Assembly: GCA_963971285.1 (NCBI GenBank) | Contig: OZ020244.1 | Coordinates: 21,452,001 to 21,516,000 of the forward strand | From: Astropecten irregularis | Lineage: Eukaryota > Echinodermata > Asteroidea > Paxillosida > Astropectinidae | Length of the DNA stretch: 64,000 bases | Direction: 5' to 3' | In this document: positions 12,059-24,000 of the stretch, piece by piece | Numbering within the stretch: the stretch's first letter is position 1 | How the letters are laid out: each line of letters starts with the position of its first letter | Made by a program: the position numbers and the translations under genes | The notes under the pieces: generated by a model | Seen by the model: only the letters and a program-made list of their open reading frames with translations | What the model was told of the DNA's origin: nothing | Databases searched by the model: none

Positions 12059-12194
12059 TGAATCTGCAGATAGGCCAAGACCAACATGCAATAGGCTAAA
12101 TACCGAACAATCATAAAAGTAACATTAAGGCCAAACTGTGTCTCAATTATTACCAATGCTTGGTAAGACAATAAGCCATCATTTGCGAGTTAAT

Positions 12195-12525
12195 CTGAGT
12201 AGTATCTGGTACACAGGCTTATTTCATTGCACATGAACATCCAAGTTTGAATTTCCCAGACTAAAGACTCTGTTGCTATATCACATGATTCGGGGCAAGC
12301 TTCTGCATAGTGATATCCATCTCTGGAATGGACTGGTTCCTTTGTGCCATTCTTATCCATTATGAACAGTGCATTTGTGCAAGACGTCTGCTTTGTAGGT
12401 AAGCAAAAGCTTGCCCAGTATCATGTGATGTAGTGACAGAATCTTTAGTCTGGGAAATTCAAACTGGGGAGTTTATGTGCAATGAAAGAAGCATGTGTAG
12501 GCCTAACAGATACTATTCAAAAAAT
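12195..12525. mobile_element. inverted-repeat element with long arms
   Basis: Arms of roughly 110 bp. The left arm includes TTTGAATTTCCCAGACTAAA then ATCACATGATTCGGGGCAAG. The right arm includes the inverse CTTGCCCAGTATCATGTGAT then TTTAGTCTGGGAAATTCAAA. Similarity extends outwards to AGTAGTATCTG / CAGATACTATT. It is a non-coding foldback MITE downstream of the first SSADH copy. Confidence 0.65.
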
Positions 12526-12885
12526 GGGATAAGTAGATTCCTAGATTCCCAAAACTATAAAGGAAATGACAAGTGATTTTGAAAACTATAAAGTTATAGG
12601 AAAGGAAAGCAACTTTTTATAGCTTTTACTGCTCCCAAACGATATTTTTGACTTTCAGCAAAATTTCCCGAGTCCTGAAAACCTTAGATTGAATAAATTT
12701 CTCCAATATTTCAGTGAAAAAATAAAATGTTCTTACTACCTGCTTGTTGCTATTGTTTTAGGAACCAATAACCTTGTCCACAATTACCGAAAATGGCTTA
12801 ATACTGGTATTTAAATGAAATGTCACGCCCAAAGCATTCTTTCTGGCTGCGAAGACTTGGCCATCGGATGAGCTTGCACATGGCT

Positions 12886-15800
12886 TTATATCCCACCAAA
12901 GCATGCATATTTCACGTGTAAGTACTCGTTGATGCCATACTTGGAGCCCTCGGTCCCAAGTCCTGACTGTTTGATACCGGTGAAGGCCCCGGCTTCGTTG
13001 GACAGAAGTCCCTCGTTAATCCCCACTATACCAGCTTCCAGCCTCTCGACCAAACGCCAAATCTGAGTCATGTCATTGGAGTAGATGTAGCTAGCTAGAC
13101 CATGCACGGTGGAATTAGCTATGGCCAGAGCATCAGCTTCAGTACTGAATCTACATGTGAAAGGAAATAAAAATTAAAACACAGTTACTGCTCCTCTTCA
13201 ACTTTTTTTTAGGGTATAGGAACACCTACTTGATCAACCTTCATGTGCTTAAAATACAAGCCACTAGCCAGAGCTGCATACATATTATGGTCCCTGTATG
13301 GGAAACTGAAATAGTAAATTTTGCCAGTTAACCAGAACATGGTAGTCAAAAATCAAAATAATCCAAGCTTGATTTGGGCCTATCAAAATTGTTGTGGATC
13401 AGAGTGAAATCATGCACTGTAATTTAAAAGAATGCCTGAATAGCTGGTTAGCCTTGAAAGCAAACTGTCTGGAAGGCGGCTTCCAAATAAATGGTTCAAC
13501 TACAGCTGGTGGATATCTGGACCTTCAATTCAGATAAATGCAATATCATCAGCAACAGCTTTTTTTTAAATCTAGCTTGTGAGCCTGTGTGCCCAACAGC
13601 TCTGTCAAACTGGCTCCCATACTGTTAAATTGACCGAGACTGGAAATTGGTCAGCAGAAAGGCTGTGATGATATGAAAGCTGCCTTTCACATCAGTGGCA
13701 TGATGAAAGGATATGAGACCTGGGACCGATTCCATAATTAAAGCACTAAGAATGATCATATGATTCAGCTTAATTGCTAAGCAAAGTGTGATGTCACCAT
13801 AAAAATCACTATGGTGATACTGACAACTCATCTTAAGATTAATCTTAGTGCTTTGTGAAATCCAGCCCAGTTAAATGGTGTGCCTGTGCTTGGAACAACA
13901 ATTGTGAGCACTCTACCTGATCATGGGAGCCAGGGGTCCAAATATCTCCCGCGAGGACACCAGTGCATCCAGCGGGACATCAGACAGCAAAGTGGGCTCG
14001 AAGAATGTCCTACCAAGCTGGTGTCTCTTCCCACCGGTGATAACCTTGGCTCCTCGCATCACTGCATCCTCAATGAGCATCTCAACCTAGTGATGAAGAA
14101 GAGATTGAGAGATATATAGACGAGAGTATTTATAAAATGGAACCAACTTAGTTAATCAGTATAGGTTATGGACTGACAGATATGCTAACAGACTTTCATG
14201 GCTTCTGACTGCCAAACGAACAAAGATAAATGACTATTAGGGACACCAGGTAAGACACTTAGGTAAGAGCACGGCCAGTACGGTATTCCGGAGGTCGCTG
14301 GTTCGAATCCTGCTCCAGTCAACTTTTCTTTGTTCGCTTTTTAAAGGCTTAATCAAAGAAACAGACAGACAGAATAGACCAACAGAACAAACTAATGGAG
14401 CGGACCAAAGGAATGAACCACAAAATGGACCACAGATTGGACTGAAGAAATTGACAAAGGAGAAATAGACCAATGAAGCCGACTGGAATGATATGACCAC
14501 AGGAAAAGACTGGCAAAGTGATGGACTGAAGAAGAAGACACAACTAATTATGAAAACTGACCAACCAATTGAATCATCAAATCAATCCCACTGCTTAAGT
14601 GACTAAAGAAACTGACTTATTGAACCAAATATAGACCACATTGTTCCCAGTCTGACCATCAACTTACTGACCAATTACAAATAATTGACCATCGGTCTGA
14701 CCAACTTATTGACTGACAAACAAAAATCATGAAATTATTTTCTGAGGTTACCATAACTCCCCAGAATAGATAAGTCTGTTTTATATTTTTGGCGGGGAAG
14801 ACTTACTTTCTGGACAGCTTGCTCGTTTATCAGAGGTCCCTGTGTCACACCTGGTTTCATCCCGTCTCCAACGACAAGCTTGCTGATCTGCTCTGCAAAC
14901 TTTCTGCAGAATTCATCATAGATCCCATCTTGCACAAGGAAGCGATTGGCACTGACGCAAGTCTGAAAGAGACACAGATTGGAAGTGAAAAAGCCAAGAA
15001 AGTTCTAGAATAGTCAAGTACATGCAGACATGTTTTGTATGAAAAACAAACAATAAAATGGTAAAGCTGTGCAAAGGGAAAATTCACCATACTGAAAATG
15101 TTACCTACCATAGTATTTCATTCAATTAAATATATAGGCCTATTTTATTAATTAAATTGGTCAAATTAACTCATCTGAAAGTGTTCGCAAAATCTAGCAC
15201 ATTTCCCTTTGATACTGTAACTTTGATAAATTATAAAAATAGAGTCATTCTTAGTTGTTGGCAGAGATGTTAAAGGACTCATAACAAGTCATCACAAACC
15301 CCCTCACCAATCAATTAACAAGGCTAGTCTTGAAACCATTCTTTTGGTATAATGAGTATTTGAATGGCTCCTTACATAGCTTAAGACCAGCCTTATGAAA
15401 CTGGAAGTGGTAATTATAGCCAGTTGTTTAACTATTCACATACCTGTCCCATGCCACGGAACTTGCAGGCCGCAGCCCCAGCCGCTGCTGTATCAACATC
15501 TGCCGAGTCAAAGACAATGAAAGGTGCATTACCTCCAAGCTCCATGGAGGCACGCTTGACTGTACTTGAGGCTTGTTGCAAGAGAAGCTATGGTGCAAGA
15601 CAAATTATCACAAATAGTTTTAGCTTTAATCTCCTCCAAATAGCTTCACTGTAATGTTAGTGAGGAATTGCCAAACTGTAGCTCATACTGACATACATGT
15701 ATCATACTGGACAAACACCTGTCTCCTGATGAGGACTGGAGCAGACTAGTCAAAACGTTGAGACCTAATTGCAAGAAGTACGAAGTGCGAAAGTACGAAC

Positions 15801-18800
15801 GATTATTAAATGGTGTTTCTGCAAACTGATCCACAAACACCAATCTGCATGTACAATACAACATAAGACGGGGACATATGATATTTCTCAGTCACCTTGC
15901 CAGTGGCCGTAGATCCAGTGAATGACACCTTGGACACAAGAGGGCTCTCACACAAGAGTCTGCCGACCTCTGCTCGATGTTTGATGGAACACGTCACCAC
16001 CTTCAGGACACCGGGTGGCACTCCAGCTTCTTCTGCTAACTGTTTTAGGTGACAAGCATGTGAACAGTTTTCAAATTCGAGGTTGGCTGAAGTATGACAT
16101 AAAAGCTTGTGAATTCTGCATGAGGTTGTGGTTTAGAAGTGAAATCATTGTTTATCATCAAATCAGCCTGAAATCAAGCAATACATCTTGAAAGCACTGA
16201 AAGTGTCTAAGGAATTATCAAGTTGCAAAGCCTGTGAGGATTATTGTCCACCATGCACAACTGCATCTGCTTATATTATTTGAATTGCAAATATCAGGTT
16301 ATTTTGCCTGGGGTCTATTGGATATTAAAATGTTTATACTGTCTACTCACCGGTAGCATAGCTAGTGCTGAGAGGGGCGTATCTTCTGCAGGTTTCACCA
16401 CTGCCGTGCATCCAGCTGCCAGGGCTGCTCCTAGCTTCCTCAGGATCATTGCACATGGGAAATTCCACTAAAAGATCAGAAAATACAGCGATTTGTTCAA
16501 AGTAGTTCATTCTTGAATTGAATTAAGGCAGCAATATTCAGAATAAGTATTTTATGAAAATATTGCAAGAGGGTGCTATTGCTGTTTCCATTCATTGCAT
16601 AATTTGAAAGTAGCAAGCCTAAATGATCATCAGGTAATTTTGTGTTGTGATAATGGCAAACTATATGACATGGGCTGGGTTTCACCAAACACTACGATTA
16701 ATCTTCAGATGACAATTGTCAGTATAGTGATTTGTATTATGACATCACACTTTGCTTAGCAATTAAAGATTAATTCAAACTTAAGATTAATATTAGTGCT
16801 ACGTACACGAAACCGGCTCCAGCATCACACAAATTATAGTCACTATAGGAGCTTTTGACATAAGAAAGTCCAACAGATTGGAACGGCAAACCATATCACC
16901 CAGGAAACAGACCACAGTTCAAATGAAATACACTCACCGGTGTGATCAAAGCTGCCACGCCCACTGGCTGCTTGAGGAGCATCATACGTTTGCCTTTCAC
17001 CATGGACGGTACGATGTCACCGTAGCAACGCTTGGCTTCCTCAGAGAACCACTCAAGGAAGGAAGCTCCGTAGTGGATCTCACCCCTGGCTTCGGCTAGA
17101 GGCTTGCCCTGATGAAATAAATCAAAAAGGAAATCCGTTTTACTTTCTTGAAGATTGAAGAGGCTATGGAGCTGGTCAACTACATTTCTTATAAGCCCTC
17201 TCCGAAAGTCCACCAGGAAAAATCGTTGATGGTTCTTGAATTTTGCTTGTTACAATTATCACCAGCCAAACTATTTACCATTTGAGAAGTTTACAACTAT
17301 TACCAGCCAAACTATTTACCATTTGAGAAGTTTACAACTATTACCAGCCAAACTATTTACCATTTGAGAAGTTTACAACTATTACCAGCCAAACTATTTA
17401 CCATTTGAGAAGTTTACAACTATTACCAGCCAAACTATTTACCATTTGAGAAGTTTACAACTATTACCAGCCAAACTATTTACCATTTGAGAAGTTTACA
17501 ACTATTACCAGCCAAACTATTTACCATTTGAGAAGTTTACAACTATTACCAGCCAAACTATTTACCATTTGAGAAGTTTACAACTATTATCAGCCAAACT
17601 ATATTTACCATTTGAGAAGTTTACAAAGTAATTACCAGCCAAACTATTTACCATTTGAGAAGTTTACAACTATTACCAGCCAAACTATTTACCATTTGAG
17701 AAGTTTACAACTATTACTAGCCAAGCTATTTACCATTTGAGAAGTTTACAACTATTATCAGCCAAACTATTTACCAATTGAGATGTTTACAACTATTATC
17801 AGCCAAACTATATTTACCATTTGAGAAGTGTACAACTATTACCAGCCAAACTATTTACCATTTGAGAAATTTACAACTATTACCAGCCAAACTATTTACC
17901 ATTTGAGAAGTTTACTACTATTATCAGCCAAACTATTTACCATTTGAGAAGTTTGCAATTATTACCATCGAAACTATTTACCATTTGAGAAGTTTACAAA
18001 GTAATTACCAGCCAAACTATTTACCATTTGAGAAGTTTAAAACTATTACCAGCCAAACTATTTACCATTTGAGAAGTTTACAACTATTATCAGCCAAACT
18101 ACTTACCATTTGAGAAGTTTACAACTATTACCAGCCAAACTATTTACCATTTGAGAAGTTTACTACTATTACCAGCCAAACTATTTACCATTTGAGAAGT
18201 TAACAACTATTACCACTTACCAGCCAAACTATTAAATACCATTTGAGAAGTTTACAAAGGAATTACCAGCCAAACTATTTACCAATTGAGAAGTTTACAA
18301 CTATTATCAGCCAAACTATTTACCATTTGAGAAGTTTGCAATTATTACCATCGAAACTATTTACCATTTGAGAAGTTTACAAAGTAATTACCAGCCAAAC
18401 TATTTACCATTTGAGAAGTTTACAACTATTACCAGCCAAACTATTTACCATTTGAGAAGTTTACAACTATTATCAGCCAAACTATTTACCATTTGAGAAG
18501 TTTGCAATTATTACCATCCAAACTATTTACCATTTGAGAAGTTTACAAAGGAATTACCAGCCAAACTATTTACCATTTGAGAAGTTTGCAAAGTAATTAC
18601 CAGCCAAACTATTTACCATTTCTGCTGTCAACAACTTGCCAAGTTCCTCCTGGTTCTCCATCATGAGTTCATAAAACCTCCTCAGGATGACACTCCTCTC
18701 CTTAGCTGTGGTCTCCCGCCAGCTCTGGAATGCATCGTAAGCAGCCTGGATGGCATCTTGGGTCTCGGAGACGCCGAGGTCCGGGACGTGGCCAATGACT

Positions 18801-19018
18801 GCTCCAGTTGCTGGATTGGTCACTGGAAAAGACGCCCCTGTGCTGGCATTGCCCTCTGTGATGGCATCTTGCAGGAGGCTGCGATGGTGTGAACTCGATT
18901 GATGGAGGCAACAAGATGTAACGGCAGGTGAAGGAGGCAGGGAGGCTTTCTTGAGTTTTGACAATTGAGTTCTCACCTGTAGAAGGGCTAGGGGCATGCG
19001 TCGCAGAGAAGACTGCAT
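12886..19018 (-). CDS. ALDH5A1: succinate-semialdehyde dehydrogenase, copy 1
   Basis: Coding exons: 18617-19018, 16938-17108, 16351-16467, 15896-16039, 15444-15587, 14807-14962, 13917-14086, 12886-13150, giving 522 aa (human enzyme 535). The family oxidises succinic semialdehyde to succinate with NAD in mitochondria, the last step of GABA breakdown. An R/K/S/L-rich N-terminus ([14 protein letters not shown]) fits a mitochondrial presequence. Catalytic Glu lies in [10 protein letters not shown] (exon 5) and catalytic Cys in GQTCVSAN across exons 5-6; the Arg of KFR, six residues before it, is kept. Oddities: the second Cys of the family's CVC redox pair is Ser; FGGxK near the end is FTGIK; and the N-terminal YINGAWV strand of copy 2 is replaced by ITEGNA. 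Intron 1 holds a 41-bp repeat array. Family assignment is certain; its exact substrate is not. Confidence 0.93.
13720..13870. mobile_element. palindromic MITE (CTGGGxxxxATTTC ends), intronic
   Basis: About 150 bp in SSADH copy 1 intron 7. The left end CTGGGACCGATTCCATAATT and the inverted right end CTGGGCTGGATTTCACAAAG are similar. The interior shares GCTAAGCAAAGTGTGATGTC, inverted, with the element at 16672. Non-coding. Confidence 0.55.
14198..14345 (+). repeat. tRNA-derived SINE (B box GGTTCGAATCC)
   Basis: In SSADH copy 1 intron 6. Begins ATGGCTTCTGACTGCCAAAC, with A-box-like TAAGAGCACGG near 14264 and a perfect B box GGTTCGAATCC at 14300-14310. The leader CCAAACGAACAAAGATAAAT.. is shared, inverted, with the copies at 39430-39670 and 28495-28670, showing a dispersed Pol III-derived family rather than a tRNA gene. 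Confidence 0.6.
14355..14720. repeat. degenerate GACCAA-rich low-complexity tract
   Basis: In SSADH copy 1 intron 6, directly after the SINE. Short GACCAA, GACTGA and GACCACA words recur at irregular spacings of roughly 10-20 bp on one strand. It looks like a decayed simple-sequence array; no fixed unit length can be set by eye. Confidence 0.4.
15720..15766 (+). ncRNA. hammerhead ribozyme-like relic
   Basis: In SSADH copy 1 intron 4. The order is GTCTC, CTGATGA (15726-15732), a stem GACT..AGTC, then AAAAC, GTT and GAGAC. GTCTC can pair with GAGAC as stem I. This matches the minimal type I hammerhead layout, with a very short stem III, described for Penelope-like retroelements. The core GAAA reads AAAA, so cleavage is probably lost. 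Candidate only. Confidence 0.4.
16672..16822. mobile_element. palindromic MITE (GGGTTTCACCAAAC ends)
   Basis: About 150 bp in SSADH copy 1 intron 2. The left end CTGGGTTTCACCAAACACTA and right end ACGAAACCGGCTCCAG are imperfectly inverted. It contains the TGACATCACACTTTGCTTAG block shared with 13720-13870. Confidence 0.5.
17255..18616 (-). repeat. 41-bp intronic minisatellite carrying a splice donor
   Basis: About 33 head-to-tail copies of a 41-bp unit fill most of SSADH copy 1 intron 1. In gene sense each unit contains CTCAAATGGTAAATAGTTTG. The true exon 1 donor is GCAGAAATG|GTAAATAGTTTG, so the array begins exactly at the exon border and every unit repeats the donor-like AAATG|GTAAATAG. 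Some units vary by 3-bp insertions, by TTAT for TTAC, or by ATCG for AGCC. Confidence 0.9.
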
Positions 19019-19060
19019 AGTAAGTCACCAATCGTCCTTTCTGTTACTGAATCTGCAAAA
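19019..19060 (-). promoter_or_regulatory. SSADH copy 1 5' UTR with candidate acceptor
   Basis: Upstream of the ATG at 19018 the minus strand reads CTTTTTGCAG|ATTCAG (near 19053), a good 3' splice site. That suggests the ATG exon is preceded by a non-coding first exon. A CpG-richer block at 19800-19930 is a possible promoter for it. Inference. Confidence 0.35.
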
Positions 19061-19945
19061 AGAAACGTCAGAAATTTAGTATAATACTCGTTCTGCAATC
19101 AGAAACAAAATGTTAGGTGCATTATATATTTCTCACTGCATGCTCCAAAAATAGGGAAAAGGAAAAGAAAGAATTAAGTGCCACGCCCAGGCCAGCTGCA
19201 GCCCAGCCGCAGCCCAGCCCAGCCCAGCCCATAGCCGCAGCCCAGCCCAGCCTAGTCCAAACATCCAATAAATTAACCCACAGCAGCACCAGTAAGTGGT
19301 ATAGGCAGAAACAAAAACTATAAATAATCTTCAGCAAAACTTTCCTCCATTGGAAATAGTCTCCCTCTCATATAAAACAAATCTGGGGAAAAGCATTTTC
19401 CCCTGACATTAATTAACAAGCAAATTACCTCAAATCGTTTTGGGATTTGTAAAAAAAAAAAAAACTACTGGAGACACTGGACTGGCTCAAAGTAACCAAT
19501 GAGTTCAGTGGTGTAATATAATTATGGTTAGACTCAGACAAGCCTAGAATACATGCAAGCCCCACTTCCTCAACGGATGATGTTGAAGCTAGTCCCTTGC
19601 TAAACCGATCGAGATCGACATGCGTGCCAATGATTGTACATTATAATGCATACTGCAGCGGAAAATTAGTTTATGTATTCGTCTATCCTACCTCGTTATA
19701 CTATTGTATAATACTCCGTTATATGTGCGTACTTTACACTTTATCCATCCAGGCCACAAATCACAATGCAGCGAAATGCTTCCTCTGTTTTTATATGGGC
19801 GATCGCGAACTTGTACTAAGAAGTGCGTAGTTCGCGGGTTAGTGCGCTTGCGTGAAACTTAGGCTCGACTGAACTTTGGCGCGTTTTAGAAAGTTTACTT
19901 GTCAAAGTTGCTGATTTACTTCCGGGGGTAATAAGGTCATTGTTG

Positions 19946-20290
19946 AAGGTATAGTAAAACTAGTAATAGTACAATCATACTTTGGTAGCATACTGAAACA
20001 GAAATCTTCACAGATTTACGTATAACTTACAGGGTATGAAGATGGTGATGGCAGAAACATATACCGTTAAAAATGTTCTGCCTGAAATTAATATCCAGAA
20101 AAAGAGTAAAACCAGTGACCACAATATTTTTTTATCTTTTATTTTTTAAAGATCAAAAATAAAAGAGACAAGACTTAAGAAAGTACTGTGGCCTTTTTCA
20201 CCGTTTTCTCAAAAGTGGGCACCGTAGGGGACTGACAATTTCACAGATGACTGTATCTTCCTTGTATGAAAGTATGATATTTGCGGTTTT
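19946..20290. mobile_element. TTAAAGGTA-type MITE copy
   Basis: Opens GAAGGTATAGTAAAAC, has GAAATCTTCACAGATTTACG and AACTTACAGGGTATGAAGAT blocks, then the GATCTTTTATTTTTTAAAGATC-type palindrome, and ends GTATGAAAGTATGATATTTG. Closest to the copy at 2421. Confidence 0.55.
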
Positions 20291-20847
20291 TGTTCCAAGT
20301 CGGTGGGGTTTGCCGTGAAATTTGAATCACTGTGTGGGGTAAGTGGAATTAATTTGCTATCAGATGCTTATTGTTACTAACGAGACCTTACTGAGAATTT
20401 GAAAATGTGCATTTTCGTGTATTTACAAGGACTGAGAAGGTTATCCTGTATGGAATCCTCCGGAGGCCCGATTAGATTTTTCTCTCCTCCAGCAATAAGT
20501 TCCTATGCGGAGGACTGGCTTGGAGGCGCACTTTAATTAACTAACTTTAATGTTGCTTGGAGAGTTCGTGATAATCAAAAAAGATCTATTGTATTTGTGA
20601 ATTATACTAATCGGCGGCCATCGCCGTTGCATCCGATTTTTGGGTTCCAGTATTTTAATAAATATTTCTTGCCATTGTTGATGTTTACATGTAAACATCC
20701 ATGATTAGTTTCTTTCATTCTTTGTTTATACTTTATTTTCGAGTCCGACTCCCTGCCCATCGAACATAATTATTTTCCTACTAACGAATAGGTCTATAGC
20801 TTGTTATTTATTTTGTCAAGGTAAACGATTATAGCTATCAGTATCAC

Positions 20848-21098
20848 CTGGGGCCAATTTTATGGAGCTGCTAAGCACAACAATTTGCTTAGCACAAAAA
20901 TGTCTTGCCCAATCAAACAAACCACCTTTAAAAATTTCATTTGATATTCATGGTCAGCAAACAACAGCCAAAGAACAATCACAAACGGTACACAAAACAT
21001 GGAAATTTGGTTGTTATAACGTACCCTGTTTTTATTAAGACAGAAATGTCACGCTTAGCACATTTTTGTGCTAGGCAGCGCCGTGAAATTGGCCCCAG
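20848..21098. mobile_element. TTAGCACAAAA palindromic MITE, copy A
   Basis: 251 bp. The ends CTGGGGCCAATTT and AAATTGGCCCCAG are exact inverses; the next arm blocks are GCTTAGCACAAAAATG and inverse. Copies B and C are at 56291-56538 and 59993-60240. Non-coding. Confidence 0.75.
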
Positions 21099-24000
21099 CC
21101 GTCCGGATCGGCCGTACGGATAGACGGATGAAAAAAAAAACCAACTTTACTCTTTAGTAAATAAAAGCAATATATTATTTTTCGCCACAAGAAATAAAAC
21201 AAGGAAAAATAAATGTGAACGTGTAGTCTACAATAATTTATATAACCATTTTCAGCTTGAGTGTCATATATTATTAATATTATAGCATCTTACCAGCAAT
21301 ATGCCTCACATGGACTTCTTCTCTCGCGCTTGAGTCCTCAGTGCCTTTACTGAAGCACTAGTAGTAGTACCGGTATACTGGTAGGCAAAATACTGTAGAC
21401 CAGCAAAGACCTATAAAACTGCAATGAAGTTGTGACCAGTATATTGACCACTCTATCGCAGATCTTGATTTAACCGCAAACTGAATTTCGAACTATACAC
21501 TTCACCTTCAGCCTGTTTGATTTACGCCTGATAACAACAGATTGTTATTACACTGCATAGTAGATTATTATCGGTCAAATTTACCTAATATATCTTTTTG
21601 ACATGTCCTAGCTTTCTGTTTGCTGTCCAGAAACAAGCTTGTTACATCCACACCAGTTTGTATGCACCCACTATACCTGTACTGTGCTCGCTCAGGCACG
21701 GTAACCACATTCTCTGGAATTTGTTGAGCTGCTGTGGCATAATAGACAATTGTCCAGTTATATGCAGTGTCATTGTATTCAAAATAGAGAAAAGAGTGAT
21801 AAATCCATGTCATGGTCAAAAGGTTAAATCATAATTTTATATGCTTCGATATTATCCATCTACTATACTAGTTTTACCCACATTATGAGTTTTGTATTTG
21901 GTAGGTCATTTTAATTTATGAATTTAACTTCTTTAGATTGAAAAAAAAGAAAGTTAGAAATACTGTATTGGTTGGTAATCAACTGAATATTTTTCAAAAC
22001 TGCTTCAAAACTGCTTCAAAACTGTTAAATAACAAATAACAGTAATAGAAATGATGGAAAAAATGCTAATTGTGGATAAACTGATACTGAGTTTGCTACA
22101 TCATGGAGGCCTTCCTCCATGGCTAGGATTTACCTGTACCTGTACCGTTAACTGTGGGCTACTTTGTATAATCATGGAGGAAGGAAGAGACACAGTACAC
22201 AAGCAATGCAGAAAGTAAGCCCAATATAACACTCAAGATTCAAGCAAATGTCGTTTTGGTAATCAACTGCATATTCTTAAAATTTAATTGATTTGGTTCA
22301 TTAACTCCAAATATAAACACAAGTTCAGCTATTATAGCTCTGGAGATTTCTTAACATTTAATTCTGCATATCCCAGTCATGATAATGTAAAACATTTTCA
22401 ATTACATGTATTGTATATTACAAAAACACATCTCTGGGTTGGCCATGGGTCTCGACCCGTGTATTAAAGTACTTGACCCGTGTTGTAACTCACCTTGGGT
22501 CAAGGCATGTTGAGTGTGGTGCTAAATTAAAGTTAAAGTGCATTTTGTATTGAGTCAAGTGCAGAGCACGATTGACCATTGTTGCAATTTCGAAGAGTTG
22601 ACATAAGATGGGCTATAGGAACGTGTATAGGAACTGAAGTTCGTAAAGACCTCAACTCTGCTACGTAGTAACTCCAAAGTGTTTTGGCTACAATCAGTGT
22701 GCCTCTACAGATACAATTATTTATTGTATCTGGAGAATTCTAATTACACGTTACTATTACCAAACTCACCTACAAATATAACATATCTTGCTTAGGGTTA
22801 TATTCTTTAAATAGCAGGAAGCTGCATGTAGCAGAAAGTGGGAATGGTTTTGAATTCAATAACAAAACAACAAATGCAAAGGTCTGGTTTTTCCATTGAT
22901 TCAGATTCGTTTGATTTTATTTTCTACATTCTTTGGCAAGATAATATAAAGTAAAACTTAGTAGCAGTGTGCATGCTTATTATTTGTAAAGGAAGACATC
23001 ATTGTTATGGTTTGGTCCAGTTCCACTGCTTCCGTGAGTAAATCATCTCCGATATGCTGTCATATAATTGAAAACTACCCTCTGCATTTAAAGCAAAGTG
23101 GCTGATTTTTGTTATGTCTAACAATATTAAACATATCAAGATCATGCTTGAATTATACACATTATTAAAGCCATTGTTTGTTGTTCGGCAAAAATTAGGT
23201 CCATGATTTATTAATTTTTACGCAACTGGAATGAATTAATGCTCTTTACAAAAAAGAAATAAAATGAAGAAGAAAAAATGAAGCAGCATAATCAGTATTA
23301 ATATAAACCACCTATATAAATCCAGCAGTAAAGTTTTGCTATGGATGGATATAACCCATGATTGTCTCATTAAGAATGCTGTACGTGTTTACTGGTACAA
23401 AATATAATACATCTAAAATTATTATTGAACAGTGGCGCAATTGGTGATTATCAAATTATACCTGAATTTAATTAATACTTGTGGGGAAGACTTGTCGTTC
23501 ATAAAGTGCAGTAAAAATTAGAATTACATTTACAGTACTACTATCTATTTCCCTTAATGAAACCAAGGGTTCCTCAAAAGTGCCTGAGGCACTGTAGCTC
23601 AAAAGCCTTCATGGAAAGATGATGAGAAAAGATACAGTTAAGAGATGACAGGAAATCCCCGAAGTAATATTCTGGGTAAAACCCATAGAATCAGGTAGGG
23701 ACCGAAAACCCTATCCACCAGTGGACTGAGCTGGACTCGAACCCGGCCTGACACAGTTTAAAGGCAAGGAAAGAACCATCACTAGTGACAAACTAATCCG
23801 ACTCCCGTAAGTGCAAGTTTTCCATTCATTACACTATTCAAAGCATGAAGAGGTGCCTTAAAAGCCAGTACAGCCACCCCAGCCATGATATAGAGTTGTA
23901 CTTTTAATAAAATAATATTTACAGCATCTTATGGATATACATGATTATCATTTGCAGTACTATCTACATACGCAAAATAAAATTCATCAGAATGCAAATC

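Larger units (their letters stand above)
10426..12885. other. intergenic, filled with MITE copies
   Basis: No coding exon seen. Contains two TTAAAGGTA-type elements (10672-11056, 11703-12058) and a large inverted-repeat element (12195-12525). The part nearest 12886 should be the 3' UTR of the first SSADH copy. The rest is AT-rich with nothing recognisable. Confidence 0.5.

Noticed and set aside
14260-14320. Functional tRNA gene
   Set aside because: A and B boxes are present but no acceptor stem forms, and the flanks recur at 28495 and 39430, so it is a SINE.
17255-18616. CRISPR-like regular repeats
   Set aside because: Units are contiguous with no unique spacers, lie in an intron of an animal gene, and there are no cas genes.
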